From the NCBI GenBank assembly GCA_002105175.1, contig MCGE01000031.1, positions 62,001 to 126,000 of the forward strand: a DNA stretch of 64,000 nt, read 5' to 3'. The stretch is from Absidia repens. Taxonomy: Eukaryota > Mucoromycota > Mucoromycetes > Mucorales > Cunninghamellaceae. The position numbers and the translations under genes were made by a program. The notes under the pieces are model-generated. The model was not told the DNA's origin and did not search any database. It saw only the letters and a program-made list of their open reading frames with translations. This document shows positions 23,544-35,003 of this stretch, piece by piece. The stretch's first letter is position 1; each line of letters opens with the position of its first letter.

Positions 23544-25069
23544 GAACCCACAATAACAACAGCAATGGGAAAAAAAAACATAGTATCGTTATTGTGGGTA
23601 ATATTGCTACTTAGAATTGTGTATCCATGTTGTATATAGAAAATGAGATTTTCATGGGTCTTCCTTTTGTTTTTGTTTTTTTATCAAAAATGGAAAGGTC
23701 AGAGAGGGCACAGAAAGGATTTCAAATGCAGCACACGTGGTATTTGTGTGGTATTTTATTCGCGCTCTTTCTTTCATTTCTTTTTTCTCTCTCTCTTTTT
23801 TTTTTCTTTCATCATTCAATGTCATTGAGGTTACGATGATCTTGGATTAGTGATAGGTCTAGCTTAGAAAGGTTTCAGATAAGGGATTACAAGATGCATG
23901 GTGAAACCCTTTCATTTTGGATATAGGATCTGGGAGGCACCTTTATTGACTTGTGAAGTGTCTTCAGTAGTTTAGCTTAGTGTTAATTTGACCATAGTTT
24001 GAATCTATATCTGAATAAATATATATCTTTATACTTCCTTTCAATGAAAACGTTTCATTAGTCTCTTCAAGCTTTGCACAAGAGATCTCTTATTAACATC
24101 GTCTCTTTAGATTAGTGTTGATAGCCGTTATGCTTCAATAAAAGATATCCACTAATTTTCTTTGCTTTGATTTGTGTGCATTTTACAGTACATTAGATAC
24201 CCTTTACAATTTACCTTAGATAAGTATTGACCTATCTTCAGATCCGCCAATACACTCCGTCGTGCTACCTCCAATATATCCCTTGTAGTGCATTTTGATG
24301 TATATATTGGCGCCGGTTACGCATGGTGGACGTATTCATTTGTCGATTTTATTGTTTCTAATGTGGTTTGCAATTATTTAGGGTTTCCAGACGACGGCAT
24401 AGGACACGATAGATATTATTCGAGTATATTCTTATATTTTGACAAGGAATATGACTTTCTCGTCATTCTACGGGAACCGTTGTTTTCGTGAGGACTAAGA
24501 TTCTATATAAAATATGTTCGCTTTACACAAACTTTCATTTAGGAAAAATGAAATCGATCTAGTCAGTGGTTGGAGTGTGTTGATCATTTTGTCAAATTCC
24601 CAGCCAAACTTATTGCTGTGAAACTTCAAGAAATTTCTCTTTTGCCTAAACCACTGTCAATGCTGTAGAATGACTCTGTATATCTTCTAGACCGTATTGA
24701 ACCCTATTCACCGCCTGAAAGATCATCGTGAGATCAGGTTTCCTTGTTTACGTTTAGTCCTCGACCACTCCACATACCAATTCTCGCTCCCTGGATCCAC
24801 ACTGAAATGCTCTCCTGAGCCCTTAGTCTGCGATATCGATTATATCAATAGATCAAAGCTCTATCTGGCAGCTATATAAAAGAGGACCTGCCCCAAACTA
24901 CTCTAACTTCGCCCCCTCCCCTCACTACCCACGTCGAAAATGGATAATGCTTAGGGGTGATTGAAAAAAGAAACCACGATATTTCACAGCCAACAAACAA
25001 CTTTTCCAGAATAGTTAGTTGTTATTCTGGGTTTTATCGACCATTCTGAGTATTGTTAATGTGGGTTCT
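23544..25069 (+). mobile_element. dispersed repeat DR1, long copy E
   Basis: This is the longest DR1 copy. The left end is GGAACCCACAATAAC (23544). It forms a local palindrome with GTTATTGTGGGT at 23588-23599. The right end is GTTAATGTGGGTTCT at 25055-25069, followed by TA. Inside are CACGTG (about 23735), a CT tract, the core (about 23849-23930), TTAGTGTTAATTTGACCATAG, AATAAA-like motifs, and a GAACC..TTCACCGCCTGAAAG block near 24700 shared with copy G. A TATATAAAAGAG motif at about 24874 is TATA-like but serves no visible gene. The copy begins 0.2 kb after perilipin copy 2. No coding capacity is seen. Confidence 0.6.
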
Positions 25070-25426
25070 TACCGCGGCAGTGTACCCACAATGTATATAT
25101 ATATATATATTAATCATCCCATAATATAAAACTAGGTTGCGGGCACAAATGTGATCTCTATCACTTCCTGATATACACTATGCATATCACGACACCGTAA
25201 AGAGGAAGTGTACTTATTGGGGTGGCCGCCAACAATGATTCATTAGCGGGGTTTCATTGGATCGCTGTGGCCTACAACGCAAATTTGATCATGGTGTTTT
25301 CAGGCTAAACACCCCCGACCCTAAAAAAACAAAAAATTTTCAATTCACGCTGTGTTGTTTTTCTTTTTTTTAATCCTCCCCTCTCTTTTCTCTTTTTTAT
25401 ATCTTCACATAAAATATTTTTTAGAG
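25070..25426. promoter_or_regulatory. 5' region of the ATP synthase gamma gene
   Basis: No gene. A CT-rich tract at about 25356-25402 (TTTTCTTTTTTTTAATCCTC, then CCTCTCTTTTCTC) lies just upstream of the start codon, the common promoter feature here. Confidence 0.4.
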
Positions 25427-26666
25427 ATGTTGTCCACCGCTTCTCGCATTGCTATTCGCCCTGCTGTTGCTCGGTAAAAGATGAATATATTCTTCAATAT
25501 AGTGATAGCGAATCGAACCACTAACCTTTGCTTTGTTTATTTTTTGTTTTACAGCAATGGTGCTCAAGTCCGTAACATGGCCACTTTGAAGGAAGGTACG
25601 TATATCGACACACTAGCAGCGGAACACATCAAAACGAACAGTACGCTAAACAACCATTCTTATTTATTTTATATGAACTTTGACGACCGATAGTGCAATT
25701 ACGTTTGAAGTCTGTCCAAAACATTGAAAAGATTACCGGTTCCATGAAGATGATTGCCTCCACCAAGGTCGGTAAGGCTCAACGTGCTATGGCCACTGCT
25801 CGTGCTTTTGGTAACGCCTCTTCTTGTAAGTGATATGCTAGAAGATATATATATATTTATTGAGTGGCTAGTGTTTACGTGTACTTACTGATGACACCTC
25901 TTTTTTAATATTACTATCATCATTAGCTTTGTACACCAGCGCCGAAACCAAGCCTGTCGAAGAGGGTAAGACTTTGATTGTTGCTACCTCATCTGACCGT
26001 GGTCTCTGTGGTGGTATTCACAGCAGTGTGTCCAAGGCTACCCGTCGTGTGGTTGCTCAACATCCCGAAGCCGCTGTTGTTGTTTTGGGTGACAAGCCCA
26101 AGGCTCAATTGTCCCGTTCTGTCCGCAAGAACTTGACTCTTAGCTTCAACCAAATTGGCAAGGCTGTCCCTACCTTTGATGAAGCTTGCTCCATCGTTGA
26201 TGTGATTGAAGAATCCGGTGAAGAATACGATAACGTCGATATTATCTACAACAAATTCATCTCTCCTATCTCTTACGAAGCTGAAACCCTCCGCACCTTC
26301 TCCCAAGAAGCTTTCAAGGCTTCTCCCAACTTTGCCGTCTACGAAATCGAAGATGATGTTTTGGCCAACTTGCAACAATTCACCTTTGCCAACGCTGTCC
26401 ACCACGCTCTCGTCGAAGGTCATGCTGCTGAAATGTGTGCCAAGCGCGCTGCTATGGAAAATGCTACCAAGAACGCTGGTGAAATGATCAACAAGTTGAC
26501 TATGTTCTATAACCGTGGTCGTCAAGCTGTCATTACCAACGAATTGAGTAAGTCAAGGAATATGTAGTCATAAAAGGAAAAGCGTATACGCTAATATAAT
26601 AATCTGTATACTGATTTTTTTTTTTTTCCTATAGTTGATATTATTACTGGTGCCTCTGCTCTTTAA
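25427..26666 (+). CDS. ATP3: mitochondrial ATP synthase F1 subunit gamma
   Basis: This is the rotor shaft of the mitochondrial F1Fo ATP synthase, coupling proton flow through the c-ring to catalysis in alpha3-beta3. Five exons (25427-25473, 25555-25595, 25694-25825, 25927-26547, 26635-26666) give 290 residues, in the usual size range. The N-terminus MLSTASRIAIRPAVAR is a typical matrix-targeting peptide. It is followed by MATLKE..QLRLKSVQNIEKIT and SMKMIASTKVGKAQRAM, the conserved N-terminal helix. Exon 4 carries SSDRGLCGGIHS, and the end ITNELIDIITGASAL is the conserved C-terminal helix that reaches into the catalytic ring. The coding sequence uses many C-ending codons, consistent with high expression. 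An AATAAA signal lies near 26791. Introns are 81-101 nt. Confidence 0.97.
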
Positions 26667-28291
26667 ATGAATCGCTTTAGTTTAGCCCCCCCCCCGCTCT
26701 TCCCACTACCCTCCTCGTATTTTTTATGTTTTCATCTCTCTTCACTCTTGAAAATATACAATTTTATACATACATACATTTATTTATCTGAATAAAATCT
26801 TTGAATCTTTTGGTTGTAGAATTATTGTCTATGCAGTTTTTTTTCTTCTCCCAAGTGATGGTGAAGTGGCGATATATAAGTGCCCCTGGTTTTTTAGATG
26901 TTAGAAAGAGTTCCCGGAAAATCTGTAATCCAAGCCACCAGGTTGCCCGCTTTTTTTTATAAATTCATCAACTTTACCACCTGCTCATAAACAATTAGCC
27001 GCCGTCGCAGAAATGGGGGAGTGAAACTGGGTGTTGACAGACACATCCAAATATGGACTACTAAAATATTACTATTTTTTTTTTTTTTTTTGGTATCTTA
27101 AAGGTGTTGGCTATTTTGGAGTCTTGATTTGCTATTGCCACTCTCTTTTATCACATCTTAGATATTAGTATTCGAGATCCATCATTTGCTCAGCTTAATA
27201 TTAATTGGCATAGTTTATATTTATCATACTTGTGTCTGAATATAATAAAATTTTGCCATTTTTACCACTATTTACTCTCATGCATATGATTGATCCGTCT
27301 TTCTATTACAGTACAACGATCCTTTTTTTTACAGCTGACCCTACCTTTTATGTACAACGACATTGACCTCCTTCAATAGATGTTCTGGCGGTCCTGGACT
27401 GTGGAATGGGCAGTTACTAAAAGAAAGGGGTATAATGCGAATGAACTAGATATTATCTCCCAGTGCTCTTCAATCATCATATCTTTAAGCGCTCATCCCT
27501 ATAATACTTTTTTTTTATTATTATTGTTATTCGTCTTCGCTATTGTTTTTTCATAAGTCCAACCACAATCATTTTTCAAAACCATTCAAGAAACCCTACT
27601 CAATCCTACATTTCAAAGCCAAGATCACTTCTGTACAGTACAATAAACTAAGCACTGAGCATGGCAGAGCGTCGAAGTCACCTCATACCCTTCTTTTTTT
27701 TTTTTGTTCGCAAACAAATAGCTATTTTATTTTTTTCAACACGCACAAGCACTGTACTGCACAATGTAGATAGACCCATTCAATAATACAGATTAAACGT
27801 ATGAGATACAGTGTATAAACAAAAAAAAAAAACTAGGCCTATTTTATTCAAATTTAAACATATAAAAAACGACAATCAAACTAAACTATGGAGTGTAATG
27901 ATAGTACCATGACACATATCAAAGGTGACGTGATAAGGGGTCTGTGTGAATGAGTGTGGAGTGTACAAGAACGATGAGACAGGTGAGCTTTGTTGTATAA
28001 TAATGCAATGTAAGATAAATTAGCCCTATCAAAGACAGTAACATATTCTTCATAAAATGACAAACTTTTCAGCGGTACAGTAACGGGGTTAACTAAACTA
28101 GGTTGAAGTGCTCCATCTTGTATGCAAAGACTTCAAGAGAAAAGAGAATAAATATGCTGTCAATGTATGTGGAATGAAGGTCGTTGTTGCAAATAGAAGA
28201 GGAAGGTTATGATGTGACATGGGGTTGACTGTTGCAGAAAAATGAAAGAGTCATTTTTGTATTTCCCAAAAAAATAAAAAATAAAAATCCC
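26667..28291. other. 3' spacer of the gamma-subunit gene with a degenerate DR1 fragment
   Basis: No gene is seen. About 27110-27260 carries diverged DR1 middle blocks (CAGCTTAATATTAATTGGCA and CATAGTTTATATTTATC) in the gene-sense orientation. Other sequence is AT-rich with T runs at about 27073-27090 and 27693-27704. Confidence 0.45.
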
Positions 28292-28652
28292 GCCCACGTG
28301 AATATTTATTTGACTCCTCATTTTTTTTTTTTTCGTCTCTCTTTCTGTTTTCTTTTTTTTTTTTTTTTTTTTTTTCCTTCACCATTCAGCTTCTATGGTG
28401 TTCCTTTGGACTTAGATTAGTGTCAGGACTAGTTTAGAAGGGGTTTCAGCCTAGGGATTACAACATGCATGGGGAACCCCTTTCATTTTGGATTCAGGAT
28501 TTTGGAACCACTATTAGTTGGCTTGTTAGCTTAGTTTCGTGTTAACTATCCATAGTCTAAATCTATATTCAAATAAAAGATGTCTATTTTACATGATTCA
28601 ATGAAAAATACTTCGTTAGACTCCCTCATGTCTCATTTTTGTGCAATAGATC
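28292..28652 (+). mobile_element. dispersed repeat DR1, copy F
   Basis: Order in the plus sense: CACGTG (28292), pyrimidine tract, TTAGTGTCAGGACTAGTTTA, hairpin core, CATTTTGGATTCAGGATTTTG, TTAGTTGGCTTG, CATAGTCTAAATCTATATTC, AATAAA and TTGTGCAATAGATCC. Hairpin arms are AAGGGGTT (28438-28445) and AACCCCTT (28475-28482). The stem is one G:C pair longer than in other copies, with both sides changed together. Confidence 0.75.
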
Positions 28653-30149
28653 CTTTTGTCATTGCCATCGCCCATTTAGATCTATCGTCAGTTGTTGTTG
28701 TTTTTCAACAACATGTGTCCCATTAGTCTTTCTCATGCCTTCATTCCCATTTTCATAATTGTCCCTTTAGATTAATTTTGGCCCTTCTTCAAATCTTACC
28801 TTAGACTTCTCCCTCATTATTCCTCCCATACCTCCTTCCATCCAATCCAATGTTATAATAAGCTCTTCATCTTTCGTTTCAGTATCTGTCAATATACTTC
28901 AGTAAAAAATATCTTTTCATCAACCATCGTCTGACTTGTTATATAGCGAGCAATGTTGCTATTGTAACTATTTTGTGAGCATTTTACCAAATATTTTGCT
29001 CTCTAATTCACCCACTATGATTCTTCCCCTCTTCAAGACGAATAGACCGGTTGTCAGCTTTAGAAACATTAATAGTAAACTACTCGACCAATTACGTAAA
29101 AGACGCTAGGTCGTTCTGTATATGTCGGCGTAGTTATAGAACGCTTGACGCTGCTTCGTAGGTTACCTATGACTAGCAAATTGGAGTATGAGAATGTTTT
29201 GAAATTAAAATTATAAAAAATTGCAACATGTAAGACTTACTTTATGTACTTGCTGAACTGCACCAGAGCATCAGAATTTTTATTTGCTGATATGAGATAT
29301 GGTTGGGTCGGGATGAGGGGAACATTTCATATTTTTGCGGAAGGCCCTTTTTGGGTACTAACTGTTTTGTGTTTTATCACTCAGTCTAATAATGCATTTT
29401 TGTGTGTGTGGGAAAAACAATAGAATGAGAATTAGAAGCTAAAGTCCATTCCACACTTTGGAGGACAGTTACTTTTTTTTTTTTTAAGTTTTTATGCCAT
29501 TTATCATATCATATGCAATAAAGCCAATGACAATATGTTCAGTCTGTAAAATACTATAATAATTATAGGGAATGGTTCGCTGATGACGGAGACTAGATCA
29601 ATTAATATGACTTTTAAAGAGGCAGCAGAATCACATATCATCTTAAATAACTTAGAAAGGAAAACAAGTCGATATAGTAAGCGAGATAAAGCATCTTCTT
29701 TCAGAGGTTACAGTTACGGAAAGAGCTAGTCTTATTGATGTTAATGGCCAGCCCGGAGTAGGGTCACGTCTGATATTAAGAGGCCTAAGACTGTTGTTCA
29801 TCAGTAACTGGTATTTTATGGGAATATATCATGTTAGGCGAATGAGAAAGCAGGTGTTTGATGGAATGGTCCAGATAATGGTCAATAAAAAAGGTCATAT
29901 TTTAATGTTGAAATAATACGCTCAGTGCTAAACTAAATGTGAGAGGGATGATCAATGTAGCAAGGAATCTAACGACGTTTCCTAACGGGTATTATTAGGA
30001 GTTCTCAAGAATGGTTAATAATAAACTAATAGAACAAATGTAAAAAGGTTTCTAATATATTTTACAGTACAGTACAGGACTTGAGAAAGACTAAATGGAT
30101 ATCTTTTATCAAAACACAACAATAGATCTAAAAGGGGCGATGGTAAAGA
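28653..30149. other. non-coding spacer
   Basis: No gene is seen. The first 250 nt continue diverged outer DR1 blocks (TCCCATTAGTCTTTCTC, TGTCCCTTTAGATTA). The rest is featureless AT-rich sequence. Confidence 0.45.
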
Positions 30150-30540
30150 GTAATCTATTGCACAAGACATGAGACATGAGAAAGATTAATGGAACATTTT
30201 TAATTGAAGCAAGTATAAAGAGGCATATTTTATTTGGATATATATGCAAACTATGGACAAACTAACACTAAAGTCTAGGCTAATGGAGGCTTCAAAGTCA
30301 ATTAATGATGTCTACCGATTCTAGATCCAAAATGAAAGGGTTTCCCCATGCATGTGGTTATCCCTGAGCTGAAAACGCTTCTAAGCTAGTCCTAATACTA
30401 TTCTAAATCCAACATTGTCCCATGGCGGCCACAATCGTGAAAAAAAAAGAAAGAAGAAAAAGAAACGAAAAATAAAAATGCGGAGAGAGGAAAAAAAAAT
30501 ACCCACGTGGTCGGGTTTTGAAATGTATTTTTTGGATTTG
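30150..30540 (-). mobile_element. dispersed repeat DR1, copy D
   Basis: On the minus strand this copy reads CACGTG (about 30504), a CT tract, the core (30323-30415) with CATGCATGGGGAAACCCTTT, and the TTGTGCAATAGATTA end. The 5' hairpin arm is diverged (AAGCG against CCCTT). It lies about 300 nt downstream of the NADH dehydrogenase gene and has the same sense. The mirror frames over 30381-30626 are repeat sequence. Confidence 0.7.
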
Positions 30541-30835
30541 GCTTGCGGGAAAAGGGGGAGTTGGTGGATACAAAAAGGAACCATTTCCTTTTGACAACAA
30601 CCAACACCATATAACATCATCAGCATGCTGGTTCTATTCTCATGGAAGTATACACCACCATTTAAAGGTGACGGCTGCCAGCACCATTCAGCCTCGAAAG
30701 ATGGTGGTTCTATTTTTTTTAAAAAGCAGCCGAGTCAACTTTGTGCAAAATGAAAACCATTTTTGTTTAAAAAAAAAAATGAGCCATTTATTTATAATTC
30801 AAGTCTATCCTATAATATTATTCTATTTATAATAT

Positions 30836-33530
30836 TTAAAACCGTGAGATATCGCGTCCAAAGCTCCAAGTAAGCAGCCTAAAAAATTAAGAAGCGGAAA
30901 TTCAGTATCGTTTAAAATTTGAAGAATCTGTAAAGGATATGATACTAACCAATAGTAAGGAATCAATAATTTGTTTCGGATGCTCATGCTCATCGAAAAA
31001 TAAGCAGATCTCCATAGTAACCAAGCCAAATGGCCAGAATTTTTTGCACCTTGATGAACGGATGACATATCAACTAAAGCTTCTGCGCTACCTATGTAGG
31101 CCATCATCCCTCTATCTTTAAACTTGAACCCTGGAGAAGTGCTACTTTTCCTATTAAGGGCTACAGTGAAATTAAAATGAATTATGTAGCGGTTAGCATT
31201 TGGAATGATTTAATGATGCCATTGCATGTACCTTTACTCAGATAAATTGCTTTTTGATTTGCAACTAAGAAAAAAAAAAAGTAAGAAGACGGAAAGGAAA
31301 TGGTGTTACTATGGAATGATTCATTCGATTACCTTGTGCAGTCAGCGGCAAGTCATGATTGTCAATGGTAGCGCAGTCACCCACAGCATAACTAATTAAG
31401 GAAATCGTTGGTCTATTAGATCATAGCTGTTTCTTATGTGATTCATGAATATATATAATAAAAAAAAACTTACACGTCGGGGTATGGAACATTAGCATAA
31501 TCAAGCACTTGTAAATTGGAATCAGTCAAAATCCTTGATGATATAAAGAGCACAAAAATTAATATAATGACTATTATTACGGGGTAATCATACATACCTT
31601 TGATTTTTAGAGTCTTTAGCAACGCCGAGTTTAGCCACGAGGGGATTTTGCATCAGGCCGGTTGACCATACTAGTAATCCAAATGGAACTATATTTGATA
31701 AATATTAATAAAAGATAATAAAAAAATATATGATATGATTCTTTGGTAGATACCTTCGCCTTCATCTCGGATCATTAGCTTGTTCTGCTGCACATTTTCA
31801 ACATGACGCTCTTGCGAAAAATAATAATAATCAGAAACAAAAACTTGTAAACCATAAAAAAAAAAAACGGCATAACACTTACGAGTTTTAATTTGAATAC
31901 CTTTACGGTCAAATTGCTGATGCGCATATTCGGATAATTGAGAGTCGAATCCACTTAAAATTTGAGGCGCTACATCGTACAATGTCATCTTTGTTAATGG
32001 AACCAAATCAGGATATAAGCGAGAAACGTCGCTTGAAATGAAGTCATGAAGTTCAGCAGAAAATTCAATGCCCTAATGTATAGTATAAAAAAAAGGGATC
32101 TGCTTAAAAAAAAAAAAAAAAACTGAATTTATAAAATTTAACTTACGGTTGCTCCACAGCCCACCACAACAAAGTGCAGTTTATCTCGTTTTTGGGAGTC
32201 GGTCAAACCTGGTCGAGAAGCATATTCGAAACCTTTTTTTTTTTTCAAAGGAAAAAAATCAAATAGATAATAGTTTACCGTATTATTTTGCTGCACAATA
32301 TATTGGTTTTTATCTTTTATTTGGATAAACTTACATTCAATTAAACGCCTTCTAATTTTTCGCGCATCCTGAACATCCTTGAGGAAACACGCATTTTCTT
32401 TTACACCAGGAATCCCAAAGGTGTTCGAATAGGAACCAACCCCGATAACCAAAGTATCATAATTCAAGGTGAATGTTGACTCTTCTGCATTAGGTACTTG
32501 ATTTACGCAATGGATCACTTTGTTGTCCAAGTCTTTTGAAAAAATAAATATTCAATTAAAAGGCCGACGCATGAATTTGTTTTTGCCTTACCAATATCAT
32601 CGCAAGAAGCTTGATGATAAGTGATATCTTTTGAATATCCCCTGTATTGTGGAGGGAAAAAAAAAAAAGGAGTTAATTTGTCTATGTTTTCGATTTGTTT
32701 TGAAGAATCTACCTGACAGGTTCCGTCACACATCGAAATTCCAATGATCCCACTGAGGTGCTAAAAAAGAAAAAGCTGATTGGTTGGACACGCGTTTTTA
32801 AAATGCCGCAATTGTGTTACGTTTTACCTTGCCAGCAAAGGAGTGAAAACAAAATAGTTTCTGTTCGAAAATTAAAATAATACATGAGCATTAAATAATA
32901 AAATAAAAATCATTCTTACCTTGGAGATACAACAAATACATCATATTTTGTTCTATCCAGTTCTCTCATAAGTTTAAAGCCTAACAAGCCAGAAACGAAA
33001 AAGTATTAATGATTTCCTTTTTTTTTGTAATTGGGAAGTCTTTTATCATATGTACCTGCCCATCCAGAACCTGTCAGTGTTTGTTGAAAAGAAATATATT
33101 AAATGAAAATATATATTTAATGGAAAAAGTGACCCCAATACTTACCGAGAATGACAACACGATCTTTTTTTTTCAAAGATGTTGCAAAAATAAAAATGAT
33201 AATTAATAATAACTCATTTGCTTCGTGTAAGAATTTAAAAGCTTAGTTTACTTTTGGGTATTGGAGGTTTCATTGGTTCCATTGGAGTGATTGATTGTAT
33301 ACTAGGATTCTGTGGAATGGTGATTGACTGCATAGAGGTTCTGGATTGAGTGTGTAGTTTAGCTCGATATTGCATGAATGATAACTTTGACATATTCGTC
33401 GGGTTCAAAGTCAGCCACCTAGAGATGACTTTTTCAGTATGTCCTGTCAAAATTATATAACAATATGAGTATTCTTCAATAGAAACAAACAAATTCGAGT
33501 CTTACTACGTGTATTTCGTGCAAATATCAT
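30836..33530 (-). CDS. alternative (type II) NADH:ubiquinone oxidoreductase
   Basis: This is a rotenone-insensitive, FAD-dependent NDH-2 of the inner mitochondrial membrane that passes electrons from NADH to ubiquinone without proton pumping. Eighteen exons join in frame: 33506-33530, 33252-33443, 33146-33163, 33056-33070, 32920-32980, 32828-32860, 32713-32760, 32592-32641, 32335-32532, 32147-32232, 31883-32072, 31754-31810, 31598-31688, 31474-31533, 31333-31391, 31232-31264, 30950-31160, 30836-30878. The 489 residues begin MIFARNTRRHTEKVISRWL, a basic presequence. FAD-binding GSGWAG is at residues 79-84 and NADH-binding GCGATG at 238-243. PRNYFVFTPLLAS, YAVGDCA and the C-terminal FGRDISRF (membrane anchor of the family) are all present. 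Whether it faces the matrix or the intermembrane space is not shown. Nothing suggests an EF-hand. Confidence 0.93.
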
Positions 33531-34619
33531 TTGAAAATAACAGTAAAAAAAAAAAAAAAAAAAAATCAATTGAGGAACGACTAAAAAGGGGAAAGGGAGC
33601 CTGTATTTATATTCTGAGGATGATTGTAGCTGTGCCATTTTTGTTTGAGAATAATATCGATAACAAACTGATGGTGATGATTATTCATCTGGAAAACATT
33701 TCCCTTTGTCCATGATCTTGACGACATGCTCATGTAATTTGTGTCAAACTAATGCGAATTTCTGATCTTCGTCACATGATTGGCTCATCGCTTACAATGA
33801 TGGTAAAAACAAGTCCATATTGGGATGGTGCGAATCACAAAATTCAAAATACGATTAGAAAAAGTGTGTCATTTTTCGCTGATAAGCTCACCTTTTCCGA
33901 TGTTTACATGTGAATCATCCTGATTATCATATTAAAAAATGTAATGCTTGCTCATCTTTCAATCTTGGTACCTTGAACCTTTTTGATGCTTTATAAATAT
34001 GACATCCTCAAATGTATACCGTACCTAAACTAATCATCACACGATCCAAAATAGAAGTTCATGGTTCCCTTTCCTACAATTTATAATAATGACCGAAGCC
34101 GAGTACGATGTGATTATAATTCAACCTGTAATTCCAAAAGTATTATCTTTATGATAGAAATTAAAAATAGTAGCAGAAATAATAAGATCATCCACAATCA
34201 CAGCAAAAGCTGAACGCAGGAAGTAACTTTTTATTTCATTATATATGATGGGTTTATAGTAATAATAAAACGGGTACTTGACTAATGCTATTCTTTATTG
34301 ATGATATACCATGACTACATTATGTAAAAGTGAAGGATAACTACAACTACATGGAAATCACGAAGCAGATGAGATAAGACATGTAATGTTGACTTTGAGG
34401 TCTACTAAAAGAAAAGGCTACATTAGTGGAGAGATGTCCATTTCTGGAAATTTGCTTACCAATGGATGCCATTATCAATGCAAGACGCTCGTCGTTTTTT
34501 TTTTTTTTTTTTTTTTTTTTGTTGACAAAAGCACATGCCTTTCTTCCTACGCATAAATACACACACACACATGCGCACACTCACAGCGGATTTTACTCAT
34601 GCCCATTCAACGAGACAAT
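33531..34619. other. 5' region of the NADH dehydrogenase gene and spacer
   Basis: No gene is seen. A poly(A) run at 33545-33565 lies just upstream of the start. A CA repeat at 34560-34572 and a T run at about 34497-34520 account for the open frames near 34.4 kb. Confidence 0.45.
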
Positions 34620-35003
34620 AAAAGGCATGAAAGAGATTAATGATAAAAAGACAAGAGATGTTTATTTCAGTTATGTATGCAGTGTAAACTATGACAACTG
34701 ACACAAACCTAAGCTAATGGCACTATTCTAAGATGAAGGCTAATCTAATGGAAGTTGGAAATCACGAATCCAAAATGAAAGGGGTTCCCCATGATGTTTG
34801 TTTTGCATTTTTAAAAATGCCTCTAATTCAAGTTTTAACGCTAATCCTAGATCGCCAGCATCCCAATGAGCCTTGCCATCATATCATTCAGACTTTTCCT
34901 GAAGGAAAAAAAGAAGGAGAAAGAAACGAAAAGAGAGGGAAAAAGAATTGGAGCCAAAAAAAAAAAAAAAAAATAGAAATCATGTGTGCGGAGCCTGAAT
35001 TGC
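34620..35003 (-). repeat. DR1 degenerate copy J
   Basis: The order of blocks is preserved but diverged: GAAATCACGAATCC, AAATGAAAGGGGTTCCCCATG, GCTAATCCTAG, a purine/poly(A) tract and CATGTGTGCGGAGCCTGAAT. One half of the core hairpin has been lost. It lies about 1.6 kb downstream of the B56 gene, in its sense. Confidence 0.55.

Noticed and set aside
25505..25525. GGTTCGATTCG on the minus strand in ATP3 intron 1, B-box-like
   Set aside because: No cloverleaf can be drawn around it; it is ordinary intron sequence.
30381..30626. Three overlapping minus-strand frames
   Set aside because: They lie within DR1 copy D and reflect its CT-rich tract.
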